Origin: Marinoscillum sp040222955 | GTDB taxonomy: Bacteria; Bacteroidota; Bacteroidia; Cytophagales; Cyclobacteriaceae | Assembly (NCBI RefSeq): GCF_040222955.1 | Contig: NZ_JAVKCA010000018.1 | Span: 1 to 64,000 of the forward strand | Direction: 5' to 3' | Length of the DNA stretch: 64,000 nt | Part shown: piece after piece, positions 24,991 through 33,534 of the stretch | How positions within the stretch are numbered: the stretch's first letter is position 1 | How the letters are laid out: each line of letters starts with the position of its first letter | Made by a program: the position numbers and the translations under genes | The notes under the pieces: generated by a model | Seen by the model: the letters and a program-made list of their open reading frames with translations, nothing else | Told to the model about the DNA's origin: nothing | Databases searched by the model: none

Positions 24991-25027
24991 AATAAAAAAT
25001 CCTACCCTGATTGCTCGGGGTAGGATT
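24991..25027 (-). terminator. Terminator after rplY
   Basis: On the minus strand AATCCTACCC pairs with GGGTAGGATT around a CGAGCAATCA-type loop, followed by TTTTTATTTTA. It lies between the rplY stop at 25052 and the pth start at 24980. Confidence 0.85.
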
Positions 25028-25051
25028 CGTTTATTACAATGAAAATTCGGA

Positions 25052-25684
25052 TTATCCTTCTGCAGGAGCTTCAGCAGCTTCTTCGCTACCTTCTCCCTCT
25101 TCACCTTCTTCTTCTTCACCTTCGATAGACTTTCCTCTAAGTGCTCTAGGGATTTCAATACCCATGATGGTCACAAGTGGATTGTTCAATACTTCGAAGT
25201 TCTCAGCAGGAACATCACCTACTTTTACAGACTTACCAAGACCCAATTTGGATACATCAATGTTGATGTGCTCCGGCATGTCTTTTGGCAATGCTTTTAC
25301 GGTAAGGAATCTCAATTTCTTGATCAACTTACCACCTTGCTGGATACCAGGAGGTGTTCCAACCGGGTGTACAGGGATGTTCATCTTGATTTTAGTGCCT
25401 CTGAACAACTGCAGAAAGTCCACATGCACGATCATTTCACTTACCGGGTGAAACTGGATGTCTTGAAGAATGGCTTCAAAAATCTGACCTTCCACGTTCA
25501 AGTTGATAAAATGTGCTTCGTCGGTATAGACAAGCTCTCGGAATAAAATCATCGGAGCATAAAAATGGATCTGTTCTTCACCACCGTAAAGTACACCAGG
25601 GACCATTCCTTCAGCTCTTAATCTTTTAGCTTCGGTCTTGCCAAGATTTGCTCTTTTATACCCTATAATCTCAACGCTTTTCAT
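25052..25684 (-). CDS. rplY: 50S ribosomal protein L25 (long Ctc form)
   Basis: The 210-residue protein binds 5S rRNA in the large subunit. The N-terminal L25 beta-barrel has 'GYKRANLGKTEAKRLRAEG' and 'MVPGVLYGG'; the C-terminal TL5/Ctc domain has 'HPVGTPPGIQQGGKL' and 'PEHINIDVSKLGLGKSVKVG'. It ends in a long acidic tail rich in Glu and Gly (EGEEEEGEEGEGSEEAAEAP), typical of Bacteroidota versions. It lies 28 bases downstream of prs and is probably co-transcribed with it. A terminator follows. Confidence 0.97.
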   Translation of the reverse strand: MKSVEIIGYKRANLGKTEAKRLRAEGMVPGVLYGGEEQIHFYAPMILFRELVYTDEAHFINLNVEGQIFEAILQDIQFHPVSEMIVHVDFLQLFRGTKIKMNIPVHPVGTPPGIQQGGKLIKKLRFLTVKALPKDMPEHINIDVSKLGLGKSVKVGDVPAENFEVLNNPLVTIMGIEIPRALRGKSIEGEEEEGEEGEGSEEAAEAPAEG

Positions 25685-25712
25685 AAAATTATGTATTTAA
25701 ATTGTTTGTTTG

Positions 25713-26642
25713 TTACTTAATGAATAATGCACTGATTGACTCATGGTCATGCACTTTCCTGATGGCTTTCGCAAAAAGGTCGGCTACCGTCAATACTTTT
25801 ATTTTATCACTCTTCTGCTTTAGCGGAATGGTGTCTGTCGTGATCAGTTCTTCAAGTTCTGATGACTCAATGTTTTCGTAGGCTTTTCCGGAGAGGATAG
25901 GGTGTGTACATACTGCCCTCACACTTGTCGCGCCTTTTTCTTTCAATAGGTTAGCGGCTTTGCAGATGGTTCCTGCCGTGTCCGCCAGGTCATCCACCAG
26001 TACTACATCTTTACCTTCTACATCACCAATCACCTGCATCGAGGCAATTTCATTGGCGCGTTTTCTGTGCTTATCACACACTACCATGTCGGCCTCAAAA
26101 TACTTGGCAAATGTTCTGGACCTGGCAGTCCCGCCCACATCGGGAGAGGCGAAAATCAGGTTATCCAGATTTAAGCTTTTGATGTACGGAATAAAAATAG
26201 CTGAGCCATCCAGGTGATCAACAGGGATGTCAAAAAATCCCTGAATTTGTCCGGCGTGAAGATCCATCGTCATCAGCCTGTTGGCGCCAGCTGCCGTGAG
26301 CAGATTAGCCATCATTTTGGCTGCGATAGATACACGTGGACGATCCTTTCGATCCTGACGGGCATATCCAAAATAAGGGACTACTACAGTGACGTACTGG
26401 GCACTGGCACGTCTGGCAGCATCTATCATGAGCAATAGCTCAATGATGTTGTCAGAAGGTGGAGTGGTAGATTGGATCAGGAATAGGTCACTTCCCCGTA
26501 TGGATTCGTTGAAGCTGAAGTTCAATTCGCCATCACTGAATTTTTGCGAAGTGGAGTTACCCAAAGGTTTCCCATACTGCTCGGCAATGCTGCTGGCTAG
26601 TTCTGTTGTACCTTTTCCTGCAAAAATTTTTACTGAGGACAT
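25713..26642 (-). CDS. prs: Ribose-phosphate pyrophosphokinase
   Basis: The 309-residue enzyme makes PRPP from ribose 5-phosphate and ATP, the precursor of purines, pyrimidines, NAD, His and Trp. It shows IFAGKGTTELA at the N-terminus, 'PYFGYARQDRKDRPRVSIAA' (flexible/ATP loop), the metal-binding DLHAGQIQGFFD and the PRPP-binding loop 'VVLVDDLADTAGTICKAA'. Length is standard. It is followed by rplY and pth, and preceded by tRNA-Gln, which has its own terminator. The first codon is ATG. Confidence 0.97.
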   Translation of the reverse strand: MSSVKIFAGKGTTELASSIAEQYGKPLGNSTSQKFSDGELNFSFNESIRGSDLFLIQSTTPPSDNIIELLLMIDAARRASAQYVTVVVPYFGYARQDRKDRPRVSIAAKMMANLLTAAGANRLMTMDLHAGQIQGFFDIPVDHLDGSAIFIPYIKSLNLDNLIFASPDVGGTARSRTFAKYFEADMVVCDKHRKRANEIASMQVIGDVEGKDVVLVDDLADTAGTICKAANLLKEKGATSVRAVCTHPILSGKAYENIESSELEELITTDTIPLKQKSDKIKVLTVADLFAKAIRKVHDHESISALFIK

Positions 26643-26661
26643 GACAGTCGTTTAAATAAAT

Positions 26662-26691
26662 AATCCCGATCCATATAAGTTGGACCGGGAT
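26662..26691 (-). terminator. Hairpin terminator after tRNA-Gln
   Basis: On the minus strand ATCCCGGTCC pairs with GGATCGGGAT (one G-T pair) around AACTTATAT, followed by TATTTATTT. It lies four bases beyond the tRNA 3' end and ends 20 bases before the prs ATG. Confidence 0.7.
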
Positions 26692-26694
26692 CTG

Positions 26695-26767
26695 TTGGCC
26701 TACTAGGGCTCGAACCTAGACTCTTCTGAACCAAAATCAGACGTGTTGCCAGTTACACCATAGGCCA
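26695..26767 (-). tRNA. tRNA-Gln (anticodon UUG)
   Basis: The minus strand folds as a cloverleaf. The acceptor stem TGGCCTA/TAGGCCA has seven pairs; the D stem is GTGT/ACAC. The anticodon arm TCTGA-TTTTGGT-TCAGA carries the anticodon TTG, and the T arm is CTAGG-TTCGAGC-CCTAG. The discriminator is A, and CCA is not encoded (ACAGAT follows). UUG reads CAA and, by wobble, CAG glutamine codons. It is not part of a tRNA cluster. Confidence 0.95.
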
Positions 26768-26824
26768 AAACGGATTGCAAAAGTAGTAGTCTTTTTTAAA
26801 AATCAAAAGGCCACCATGCAATTA

Positions 26825-29800
26825 TTAAAGGTTTTTTATCCAGTCCCGTGCATTTACAAACGGTTCAATCCAAATGGACACCTCATTGTCTTTGATTTCT
26901 TCATTGTGAGCCCAATTCCAGGGGAAAATGGACCGCTCCAGGTGGGGCATGATGGCTACATGTCTTCCGTCATTGGAGGCCACTGCAGCGGTTGCAAAAT
27001 CACTTCCGTTGGGGTTGCCAGGGAAGGCTTCATAAGAATACTTCACCGGAATGTTGTAATCCTCTGGTTTACCCGGGAGTACAAACCTGCCTTCGCCATG
27101 CGCCAGCCAGATACCCAGCTTACTATTGCTGAGCGATCCGAACATCACGGTATTATTGTCCAGTACATCCACATTGATGAACGCAGACTCAAATTTACCA
27201 GAACTGTTGTGATTCATTCGTGGATGTTGTTCACCTAGCTCCGGATAGATAAGCCCCAGTTCCATCATTAGCTGGCAACCATTGCAAACTCCAAGGGAAA
27301 GGGTGTCCTCACGTGCGTAAAATGCATCCAAAGCTGCTTTGGCTTTTTCATTGAAAAGAAATGATCCGGCCCATCCTTTGGCAGAGCCTAATACGTCAGA
27401 ATTGGAGAATCCACCCACGAAAACAATCATGTTCACTTCACTGAGGTCTTCACGGCCGCTGATGAGGTCAGTCATGTGCACGTCTTTCACATCAAAGCCC
27501 GCCAGGTAGAGTGCATAGGCCATTTCCCGGTCTCCATTGACTCCCTTTTCTCTGATGATGGCTGCTTTAATTCCCGTGGAAGTTCGCCTTTTGGGATCAA
27601 TCCCATATTTAGCAAAAGTGCCCGTATAGTTTTCCGGAAACTGGTAAGTGAGCGATTGCTCTTTGAAATTATTGAACCTCAGGTCTGCATGAGCGGGATC
27701 AGATTGCTCACGATCCAGCAGATGAGAGGTCTTGAACCAAATGTCCCTAAGGTGGTCGATGGATAAGTCCAGGTTCCAGTCGTCTTTTCTGAGGCTAATT
27801 GTTCGCTTATCGGTGGTTGTACCTATGACACTGGCATCAGCCCCATGAAGTTTCAATAAACTCAGGACATTGTCAGGCCTTTGTGTTTGAATGACCACCG
27901 CAGGATTTTCAGAAAAAAGGACCTTGGTGATATCAATTTCATCGAATTTATCCAGGTTGATGGCCATGCCTCCCGCAACGTTAGGGAAGTTCATCTCCAA
28001 TAAGGTGGTAATCAGCCCTCCGGCCGAGACATCATGGCCGGCGAGAACGAGGTTTTGCTGGATGAGTTCCTGTAGGGCATTGAATGCTTTCACTACGGTT
28101 TCCGGGTCTGTATCCGGGGCTTCATTGCCAATGAAGCCATTGGCCTGAGCAAAGCTGCTGCCCCCAATGGCCATGGGCTGATTGCTAAAACGAATGTAGA
28201 TCAGCGAACTCTCAGAAACGTCCTTAAGATTGGGAGTCACCACCTTTCGGATATTACTCACTTCAGCTACTGAACTAACTATTACAGTGCCTGGAGCCAG
28301 AACCTTCTTGCCATCAGGATATTTCTGGGCCATGGACAAGGAGTCTTTTCCGGTAGGGATATTGATACCCAGTGCCGAAGCAAACTCACTCATTTCCTTC
28401 ACCGCCTGATACAGTCGGGCATTCTCCCCGTCGTTTTTGGCTGGCCACATCCAGTTGGCGCTGAGTGATACACCTGGCAGCCCAAGGGTCAAAGGAGCCC
28501 ACACAAGGTTGGTCAGGGACTCTGTGATCGACAATCGTGATCCGGCACCAGCATTGATCAGTGCGGGAACGGGTGCATGTCCTATAGAAGTGGCAATACC
28601 TTTGTTGCTGAGGTAGTCCAACGCCATGACAGCTACATTATTGAGAGGCACCTGCACGGCACCCACAGTTTGCTGCACAGCGACCTTTCCGGTTACCGAG
28701 CGATCCACTTTGTTAGTGAGCCAGTCTTTGCAGGCCACTGCTTCCAACTGCAACACCCTTTCTATATAATCCTCGATCTTAGTGGCATCATATTCCTTTT
28801 CAGGAAAAGATTTGGCCTGGGTTTTATCTGTCAGGATGGTCCTGGGAGAGGCTCCGAACAAGTGGTTCATTTTCAGGTCGAAGGGGGCCTGATTGGCTCC
28901 TGTGCGACTGAATTTTAGTTCCATTTTATCGGAAGTGGTACCTACTTCGTAATATGGTGCCCTTTCGCGCAGTGACACATTGCGCAGGTACTCCGCCTTA
29001 TCCGGGTCAATCACCAACCCCATGCGCTCCTGGGATTCATTGCCGATGAGCTCTTTTTCAGAAAGTGTGGGGTCACCCACAGGGAAGTTTTCAAGTTTGA
29101 AGTCACCACCGGTATCTTCTACCAGCTCTGACAGGCAGTTGAGGTGCCCACCAGCTCCATGGTCGTGGATGGATACAATAGGATTATCATCCAACTCAGC
29201 CATAGCCCTGATGGCGTTAGCTACTCTTTTTTGCATTTCCGGATTGGAGCGCTGTACGGCGTTCAGTTCCAGAGAGGTGTCGAAGGCCCCGGTATCTACA
29301 GAACTTACCGCGCTTCCACCCATCCCGATTCGGTAGTTGTCACCTCCAAGGATCACTACAGTCTGGTCTTTCTGTACTTTCTTTTTAATGCCATCCTTCA
29401 GCTTAGCGAATCCAATACCGCCTGCCAACATGATTACCTTGTCGAATGCAATGGTCTCGTTATTTTCTTCGTGCTCAAAAGTGAGGACACTGCCGCAGAT
29501 GAGAGGCTGACCAAATTTGTTGCCGTAATCACTGGCGCCGTTGGAGGCTTTGATCAAAATGTCCTTAGGGGATTGATAAAGCCATTTTCTTGGATTTACC
29601 TTTTCTTCCCATTTTCTCCCTTCTTCCAGTCTGGAATAAGAAGTCATGTACACAGCTGATCCGGCCAGGGGAAAACTACCAATACCGCCGGCCATGCGAT
29701 CCCTGATCTCACCACCGGAACCCGTAGCCGCACCGTTGAACGGCTCCACAGTGGTAGGGAAGTTGTGAGTTTCTGCTTTGAGAGAAATGATGGAGTCAAA

Positions 29801-30505
29801 ATCCTTCACCTCGAAAAAGTCCGGTTTATCTTGTGTTCGGGGAGCAAATTGCTCTACCACAGGCCCTTTCACAAAAGCCACATTGTCCTTGTAAGCAGAG
29901 ACGATCTGTCCCGGGTGATCTTTGGAGGTTTTTTTGATCCACTGAAAAAGGGTCATGGGCTGCTCGTCACCATCGATGATGAACGTGCCATTGAAAATCT
30001 TGTGACGACAGTGCTCAGAGTTAACTTGTGAAAACCCAAAGACTTCCGAATCGGTCAGGTTTCGGCCAATTTCTTCTGCGACTTCTTTGAGGAAGTCAAT
30101 TTCTTCCTGGCTCAAGGCCAGCCCTTCACTTTTGTTATAAGCTTCAAGGTCTTCTATGTACTGAATGGGTGCAGGCGTGATCTTCAGCGTAAAGATTTCC
30201 TGATCTATCAGCTTATACTTCTGCTGGAGCATGGGGTCAAAAAGTTGGCCATTGTTTGCTCTGAATACCTCAATGCGCTCAAGGCCCTGAATACCCGCGT
30301 TTTCTGTGATCTCCACGGCATTGGTACTCCATGGTGTGATCATTTCTTTTCGCGGCCCCACAAATGAGCCCCGAATGCTTTGATCGGGGAGGAGTTTGGC
30401 ACCGGATAAGAGCCATTCCAGTTTTTTTTCTGTGTCAGGGGTGATTTTGACTTTACTGCCTACCACGTAAATGAGTTCCGTGGATTTTTGAAAGATGTAA
30501 ATCAT
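26825..30505 (-). CDS. purL: Phosphoribosylformylglycinamidine synthase, large single-chain form
   Basis: The 1226-residue enzyme carries out the fourth step of purine synthesis, converting FGAR, ATP and glutamine to FGAM. An N-terminal PurS-like region is followed by a linker with 'FGFSQVNSEHCRHKIFNGTF'. Two AIR-synthase halves contain 'KAETHNFPTTVEPFNGAATG' and 'IHDHGAGGHLNCLSELVEDT'. The C-terminal glutaminase has the Cys nucleophile in SLGVCNGCQLMMELG. The ATG at 30505 (MIYIFQKS) is preferred; the frame extends to 30553 but would overlap the neighbouring hydrolase gene. It appears to be monocistronic or coupled to that hydrolase, whose stop is 41 bases upstream. Confidence 0.97.
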   Translation of the reverse strand: MIYIFQKSTELIYVVGSKVKITPDTEKKLEWLLSGAKLLPDQSIRGSFVGPRKEMITPWSTNAVEITENAGIQGLERIEVFRANNGQLFDPMLQQKYKLIDQEIFTLKITPAPIQYIEDLEAYNKSEGLALSQEEIDFLKEVAEEIGRNLTDSEVFGFSQVNSEHCRHKIFNGTFIIDGDEQPMTLFQWIKKTSKDHPGQIVSAYKDNVAFVKGPVVEQFAPRTQDKPDFFEVKDFDSIISLKAETHNFPTTVEPFNGAATGSGGEIRDRMAGGIGSFPLAGSAVYMTSYSRLEEGRKWEEKVNPRKWLYQSPKDILIKASNGASDYGNKFGQPLICGSVLTFEHEENNETIAFDKVIMLAGGIGFAKLKDGIKKKVQKDQTVVILGGDNYRIGMGGSAVSSVDTGAFDTSLELNAVQRSNPEMQKRVANAIRAMAELDDNPIVSIHDHGAGGHLNCLSELVEDTGGDFKLENFPVGDPTLSEKELIGNESQERMGLVIDPDKAEYLRNVSLRERAPYYEVGTTSDKMELKFSRTGANQAPFDLKMNHLFGASPRTILTDKTQAKSFPEKEYDATKIEDYIERVLQLEAVACKDWLTNKVDRSVTGKVAVQQTVGAVQVPLNNVAVMALDYLSNKGIATSIGHAPVPALINAGAGSRLSITESLTNLVWAPLTLGLPGVSLSANWMWPAKNDGENARLYQAVKEMSEFASALGINIPTGKDSLSMAQKYPDGKKVLAPGTVIVSSVAEVSNIRKVVTPNLKDVSESSLIYIRFSNQPMAIGGSSFAQANGFIGNEAPDTDPETVVKAFNALQELIQQNLVLAGHDVSAGGLITTLLEMNFPNVAGGMAINLDKFDEIDITKVLFSENPAVVIQTQRPDNVLSLLKLHGADASVIGTTTDKRTISLRKDDWNLDLSIDHLRDIWFKTSHLLDREQSDPAHADLRFNNFKEQSLTYQFPENYTGTFAKYGIDPKRRTSTGIKAAIIREKGVNGDREMAYALYLAGFDVKDVHMTDLISGREDLSEVNMIVFVGGFSNSDVLGSAKGWAGSFLFNEKAKAALDAFYAREDTLSLGVCNGCQLMMELGLIYPELGEQHPRMNHNSSGKFESAFINVDVLDNNTVMFGSLSNSKLGIWLAHGEGRFVLPGKPEDYNIPVKYSYEAFPGNPNGSDFATAAVASNDGRHVAIMPHLERSIFPWNWAHNEEIKDNEVSIWIEPFVNARDWIKNL

Positions 30506-30545
30506 GCGAGAGGACCTTGTATTTGTCACCGCAAAAATAGAAGAA

Positions 30546-31343
30546 TTAATCAAAGAATTCCCCTGAAAGCAAAGAAGGAACCAAGGTTTTTGACGCCTCG
30601 ATCATGTGATGGTGTTTGTAGGGGAGTTTATGTGTTTCCAATGTGCGGATTTTGGTGGTTTTCGGGATGATTTTATCCGGAGGGATAATGGTGTCAAGGG
30701 TACCAAGAATCAGATGTGTTTGAATGCGGTGTTGATTGATGACCTTGGCTACCGCTGATATGGGCAGTTGGATGGGCTTGAAGTAGGTCCACGTGCGATA
30801 TACCCGCTTACGGTTGTCTTTTCCCTGCAGTTCTTTTTGTGCGAACCGCACCATGGCTGATGAGGTAATACCCAACTGTTTAAAAACATTCAACAGGGTA
30901 TTGAAGCGATCCGGATGGAGCATCAGGTACCTGAAGAGGGGATTGCCAGGAGCACTCGTAGCTACACGGAACCAAATGCTTCTGAAAATTCCATCCGGTG
31001 CGATCAGGATGAGGCGGTTGATTCTTTCCGGAAAAAGTGTGGTGGTGACCAGTGCAAACCTTCCCCCAAGACTGAAACCCACAATGGAGAATTTCGTGAT
31101 GTCCTCTCTGAGGAGAAAATCCTCAAACTGATGTTTCCATTGTGCAATGGAAAGTGGCGAATCTTCCCGGGTGCTTTGTCCGTGATAGTAGTGGTCAAAG
31201 GCATATACCGTGTGATTGGCTTCCAGCGCCGTGAGCCAGGAGTCAAAGGCAGTATGCTCCTGACCAAAACCATGTAGAAGGATGACGGGGTGTGGGCCAT
31301 TGCCAGATTTACGGTAAAAGAGAGAGGTATTGGTTAATTCCAT
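30546..31343 (-). CDS. Alpha/beta hydrolase
   Basis: From the ATG at 31343 the protein has 265 residues. Motifs of the fold are clear: the oxyanion loop PVILLHGFGQEHTAF, the nucleophile elbow FSIVGFSLGGRFAL (Ser in GFSLGG), an acid in LGTLDTIIPPDKI and a His in HKLPYKHHHMIEASK. The substrate could be an ester, lactone or haloalkane and cannot be told. A longer start at 31376 would add a few hydrophobic residues and is less likely. It is divergent from the TetR-pump operon, so the operators at 31382-31454 may control both directions. Confidence 0.88.
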   Translation of the reverse strand: MELTNTSLFYRKSGNGPHPVILLHGFGQEHTAFDSWLTALEANHTVYAFDHYYHGQSTREDSPLSIAQWKHQFEDFLLREDITKFSIVGFSLGGRFALVTTTLFPERINRLILIAPDGIFRSIWFRVATSAPGNPLFRYLMLHPDRFNTLLNVFKQLGITSSAMVRFAQKELQGKDNRKRVYRTWTYFKPIQLPISAVAKVINQHRIQTHLILGTLDTIIPPDKIIPKTTKIRTLETHKLPYKHHHMIEASKTLVPSLLSGEFFD

Positions 31344-31381
31344 TAGGTATGCCGCAAGAAACAGAAATATTTTCAAAAAAA

Positions 31382-31398
31382 GTTCAATTTGGTTGAAC
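31382..31398. promoter_or_regulatory. Inverted repeat GTTCAA-N5-TTGAAC in the divergent promoter region
   Basis: Two exact 6-base arms flank TTTGG. It lies 39 bases upstream of the hydrolase start and about 90 bases upstream of the TetR start, suiting control of the leftward gene or both. Confidence 0.4.
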
Positions 31399-31426
31399 CT
31401 TCCTGATTGATGTCCGTAGAAACTCA

Positions 31427-31454
31427 GGAAACTTTAAACACAATGAAAGTTTCC
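31427..31454. promoter_or_regulatory. TetR-type operator candidate
   Basis: GGAAACTTT (31427-31435) and AAAGTTTCC (31446-31454) are exact reverse complements with a 10-base centre, giving a 28-base dyad 32 bases upstream of the TetR GTG start. Length and symmetry are typical of operators bound by TetR dimers, and autoregulation of a pump operon is the usual logic. Confidence 0.6.
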
Positions 31455-31486
31455 CTGTTTAAGTTTGTGGAAAATATCAAATCTCT

Positions 31487-32107
31487 GTGTCGAAGGAAAG
31501 AATTTTAGAAGGAGCACATTCACTGTTTATACAATTTGGGGTCAGGTCGGTATCCATGGACGATGTAGCCAGGGAGTTGGCCATGTCTAAAAAGACCTTA
31601 TACCTGCATTTCAGTAATAAAGATGAATTGGTCACTGAGGTAGTCAGGTTCCATATGGATGGGGAGATGGCCCAATTTGGAGGAGTCATAGCATCGGCGT
31701 CCAATGCGGTTGACGAATTGTTCAGGTTGGCCAAATGTATGCGGGAGCATGCTTTCAAAATCAATCCATCGCTGCTTTATGACCTTCATAAGTATCATGC
31801 GGATGGATGGGCGATTTTTCAGGAGTTTAAATCGCAGTATCTGGTAGGTCAAATCGTTGACAATATTGAGCGGGGTAAACGCGAGGGCTACTACCGGATG
31901 GAGCTCAACGCAAGGGTGCTGGCCATACTGAGGATGGAGATCGTCCAGATGGTTTTTAGTGATCAGTTATATCCGCGTTCAGAATTTGATTTTATAGAAG
32001 TACAGATGCAGGTGTTTGATCATTTTGTACATGGCCTCCTGTCTGAAAAAGGCAAACAATTATATCAGGAATATCAATCTCAAGAAGTTAATAATCACTC
32101 AAAATGA
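31487..32107 (+). CDS. TetR/AcrR-family transcriptional regulator
   Basis: The 206-residue protein has an N-terminal helix-turn-helix: 'RILEGAHSLFIQFGVRSVSM' followed by DDVARELAMSKKTLYLHFSNKDEL, the classic TetR recognition pattern. The C-terminal helical part should bind a ligand and dimerise. The start is GTG (MSKERI). Its stop overlaps the ATG of the TolC gene (ATGA at 32104-32107), so it is the first gene of the efflux operon. It most likely represses the operon through the dyad at 31427-31454 and is released by a pump substrate or envelope signal (inference). Confidence 0.93.
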   Translation: MSKERILEGAHSLFIQFGVRSVSMDDVARELAMSKKTLYLHFSNKDELVTEVVRFHMDGEMAQFGGVIASASNAVDELFRLAKCMREHAFKINPSLLYDLHKYHADGWAIFQEFKSQYLVGQIVDNIERGKREGYYRMELNARVLAILRMEIVQMVFSDQLYPRSEFDFIEVQMQVFDHFVHGLLSEKGKQLYQEYQSQEVNNHSK

Positions 32108-33531
32108 AAGGAAAACTTACCTTACTTTTTTTAATGCTGAGTACATGGTTGGTGGCTCAGGAGACCTCCGGGTCATTTACGCTGGATGATTGCGTGGAGT
32201 ATGCACTGAAAAACAGTGCTGACGCGAAAAATGCGCTATTGGATGAGCAGATTGCTACTGCTCGTGTGAAGGAGACCGTGGGTATAGGGTTACCCCAGGT
32301 GTCGGGTTCGGTTTCTGTACAGCAGAGCCCTACTCAGCCCAGGTTTTTCACACAATATACCACTGGTGGTGGTTCTTTTTTCATCACAGATGAGCAGGCG
32401 GGCCAGCTTGGTTTGTCTGATGGAGATGTGGTTGCTCTTCGGAATATCTTTCAGCTCAAAGGAGCAGGAGATGCCAGTCTGAGTATCAATCAGATGATTT
32501 TCAACGGATCTTATTTTGTAGGACTTCAGGCGTCACAGGCCTATAAGGATTTGTCGATCAAAAACTCCAATCAAACCAATGAGGAGATTGTAATGAGTGT
32601 ATCAAAGGCTTATTACAACCTTCTGATCGCACGTGAGCAGCTTTCTTTGGTAAGCGCCAACCTGAGCAGGCTTGATACACTCTATCGCAATACCCTGGCC
32701 ATGTATGAAAACGGGTTTGCTGAGAAGATAGACGCTGATCGGCTAAAGGTGACTTTGAACAACCTGAAAGTAAACAGAGAAAACATCGAAAACCTGAATG
32801 ACCTTTCTATGAGGCTGCTCAAGTTTCAGATGAATTTCCCTTTTGACGAGGAGCTCATTATCAGCGGATCTCTGGAGGATGAGGCTCTGCAAAAGGTAGA
32901 ACTGCCGAACGCTGAGAACTGGGATTACGCTAATCGCCCTGACTACCAGGTACTGCAGGCCAACTACGAGCTTCAAAAATTGAACATTAAGAATAAGTAT
33001 GCTGAGGCGATCCCGATGATTTCGGCCTTTGCCAACCTGGGGTATTCTACACAGTCACCCAATTTTGGAGGAATCTTTACTACCAACAGTAGTTTTGAGG
33101 ATCAACAAGGTGTGGGGCCGGATAAATGGTATGGGTACTCTACCCTTGGCCTCAGCTTGAAGTGGAATATGTTCACGGGATTGCAAAGAACCTATCAGAT
33201 TCAGCAGGAAAAGCTGAGTTTGTCCAAAATTGAAAATGGTTTTGAAGTTCTCGAAAGGTCGATTGAGATGGACATTAAAAGATTCCAGGATAACCTGGAC
33301 AACGCCCTGAGCAGGCTGGAAGTGCAGAAGGAAAATGCCGAGCTCGCAGAATCCATCTTCAATATTTCACAGATCAAATATCAGGAGGGTGTGGGGTCCA
33401 ACCTGGAAGTAATCGAGGCTGATACCTCCCTGAAGGAGGCCCAGACCAATTACTTCAGCGCGCTGTATGACGCCATTATCGCACAGTTAGAATTGAAAAA
33501 AGCATTAGGAATACTTTATAACGAACAATAG
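32104..33531 (+). CDS. TolC-family outer-membrane efflux protein
   Basis: The 475-residue protein has a signal peptide ending in WLVAQ and then the TolC/OEP layout: SFTLDDCVEYALKNSADAKNA starts the first helical repeat. Long coiled-coil helices follow, with strand regions such as 'SVSVQQSPTQP' and 'ISAFANLGYSTQSPNFGG'. The closing helix has 'YQEGVGSNLEVIEADTSLKE'. Trimers form the outer-membrane channel and periplasmic tunnel of tripartite pumps. It is translationally coupled to the TetR gene and followed four bases later by the adaptor gene. Length is normal. Confidence 0.94.
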   Translation: MKGKLTLLFLMLSTWLVAQETSGSFTLDDCVEYALKNSADAKNALLDEQIATARVKETVGIGLPQVSGSVSVQQSPTQPRFFTQYTTGGGSFFITDEQAGQLGLSDGDVVALRNIFQLKGAGDASLSINQMIFNGSYFVGLQASQAYKDLSIKNSNQTNEEIVMSVSKAYYNLLIAREQLSLVSANLSRLDTLYRNTLAMYENGFAEKIDADRLKVTLNNLKVNRENIENLNDLSMRLLKFQMNFPFDEELIISGSLEDEALQKVELPNAENWDYANRPDYQVLQANYELQKLNIKNKYAEAIPMISAFANLGYSTQSPNFGGIFTTNSSFEDQQGVGPDKWYGYSTLGLSLKWNMFTGLQRTYQIQQEKLSLSKIENGFEVLERSIEMDIKRFQDNLDNALSRLEVQKENAELAESIFNISQIKYQEGVGSNLEVIEADTSLKEAQTNYFSALYDAIIAQLELKKALGILYNEQ

Positions 33532-33534
33532 ATC

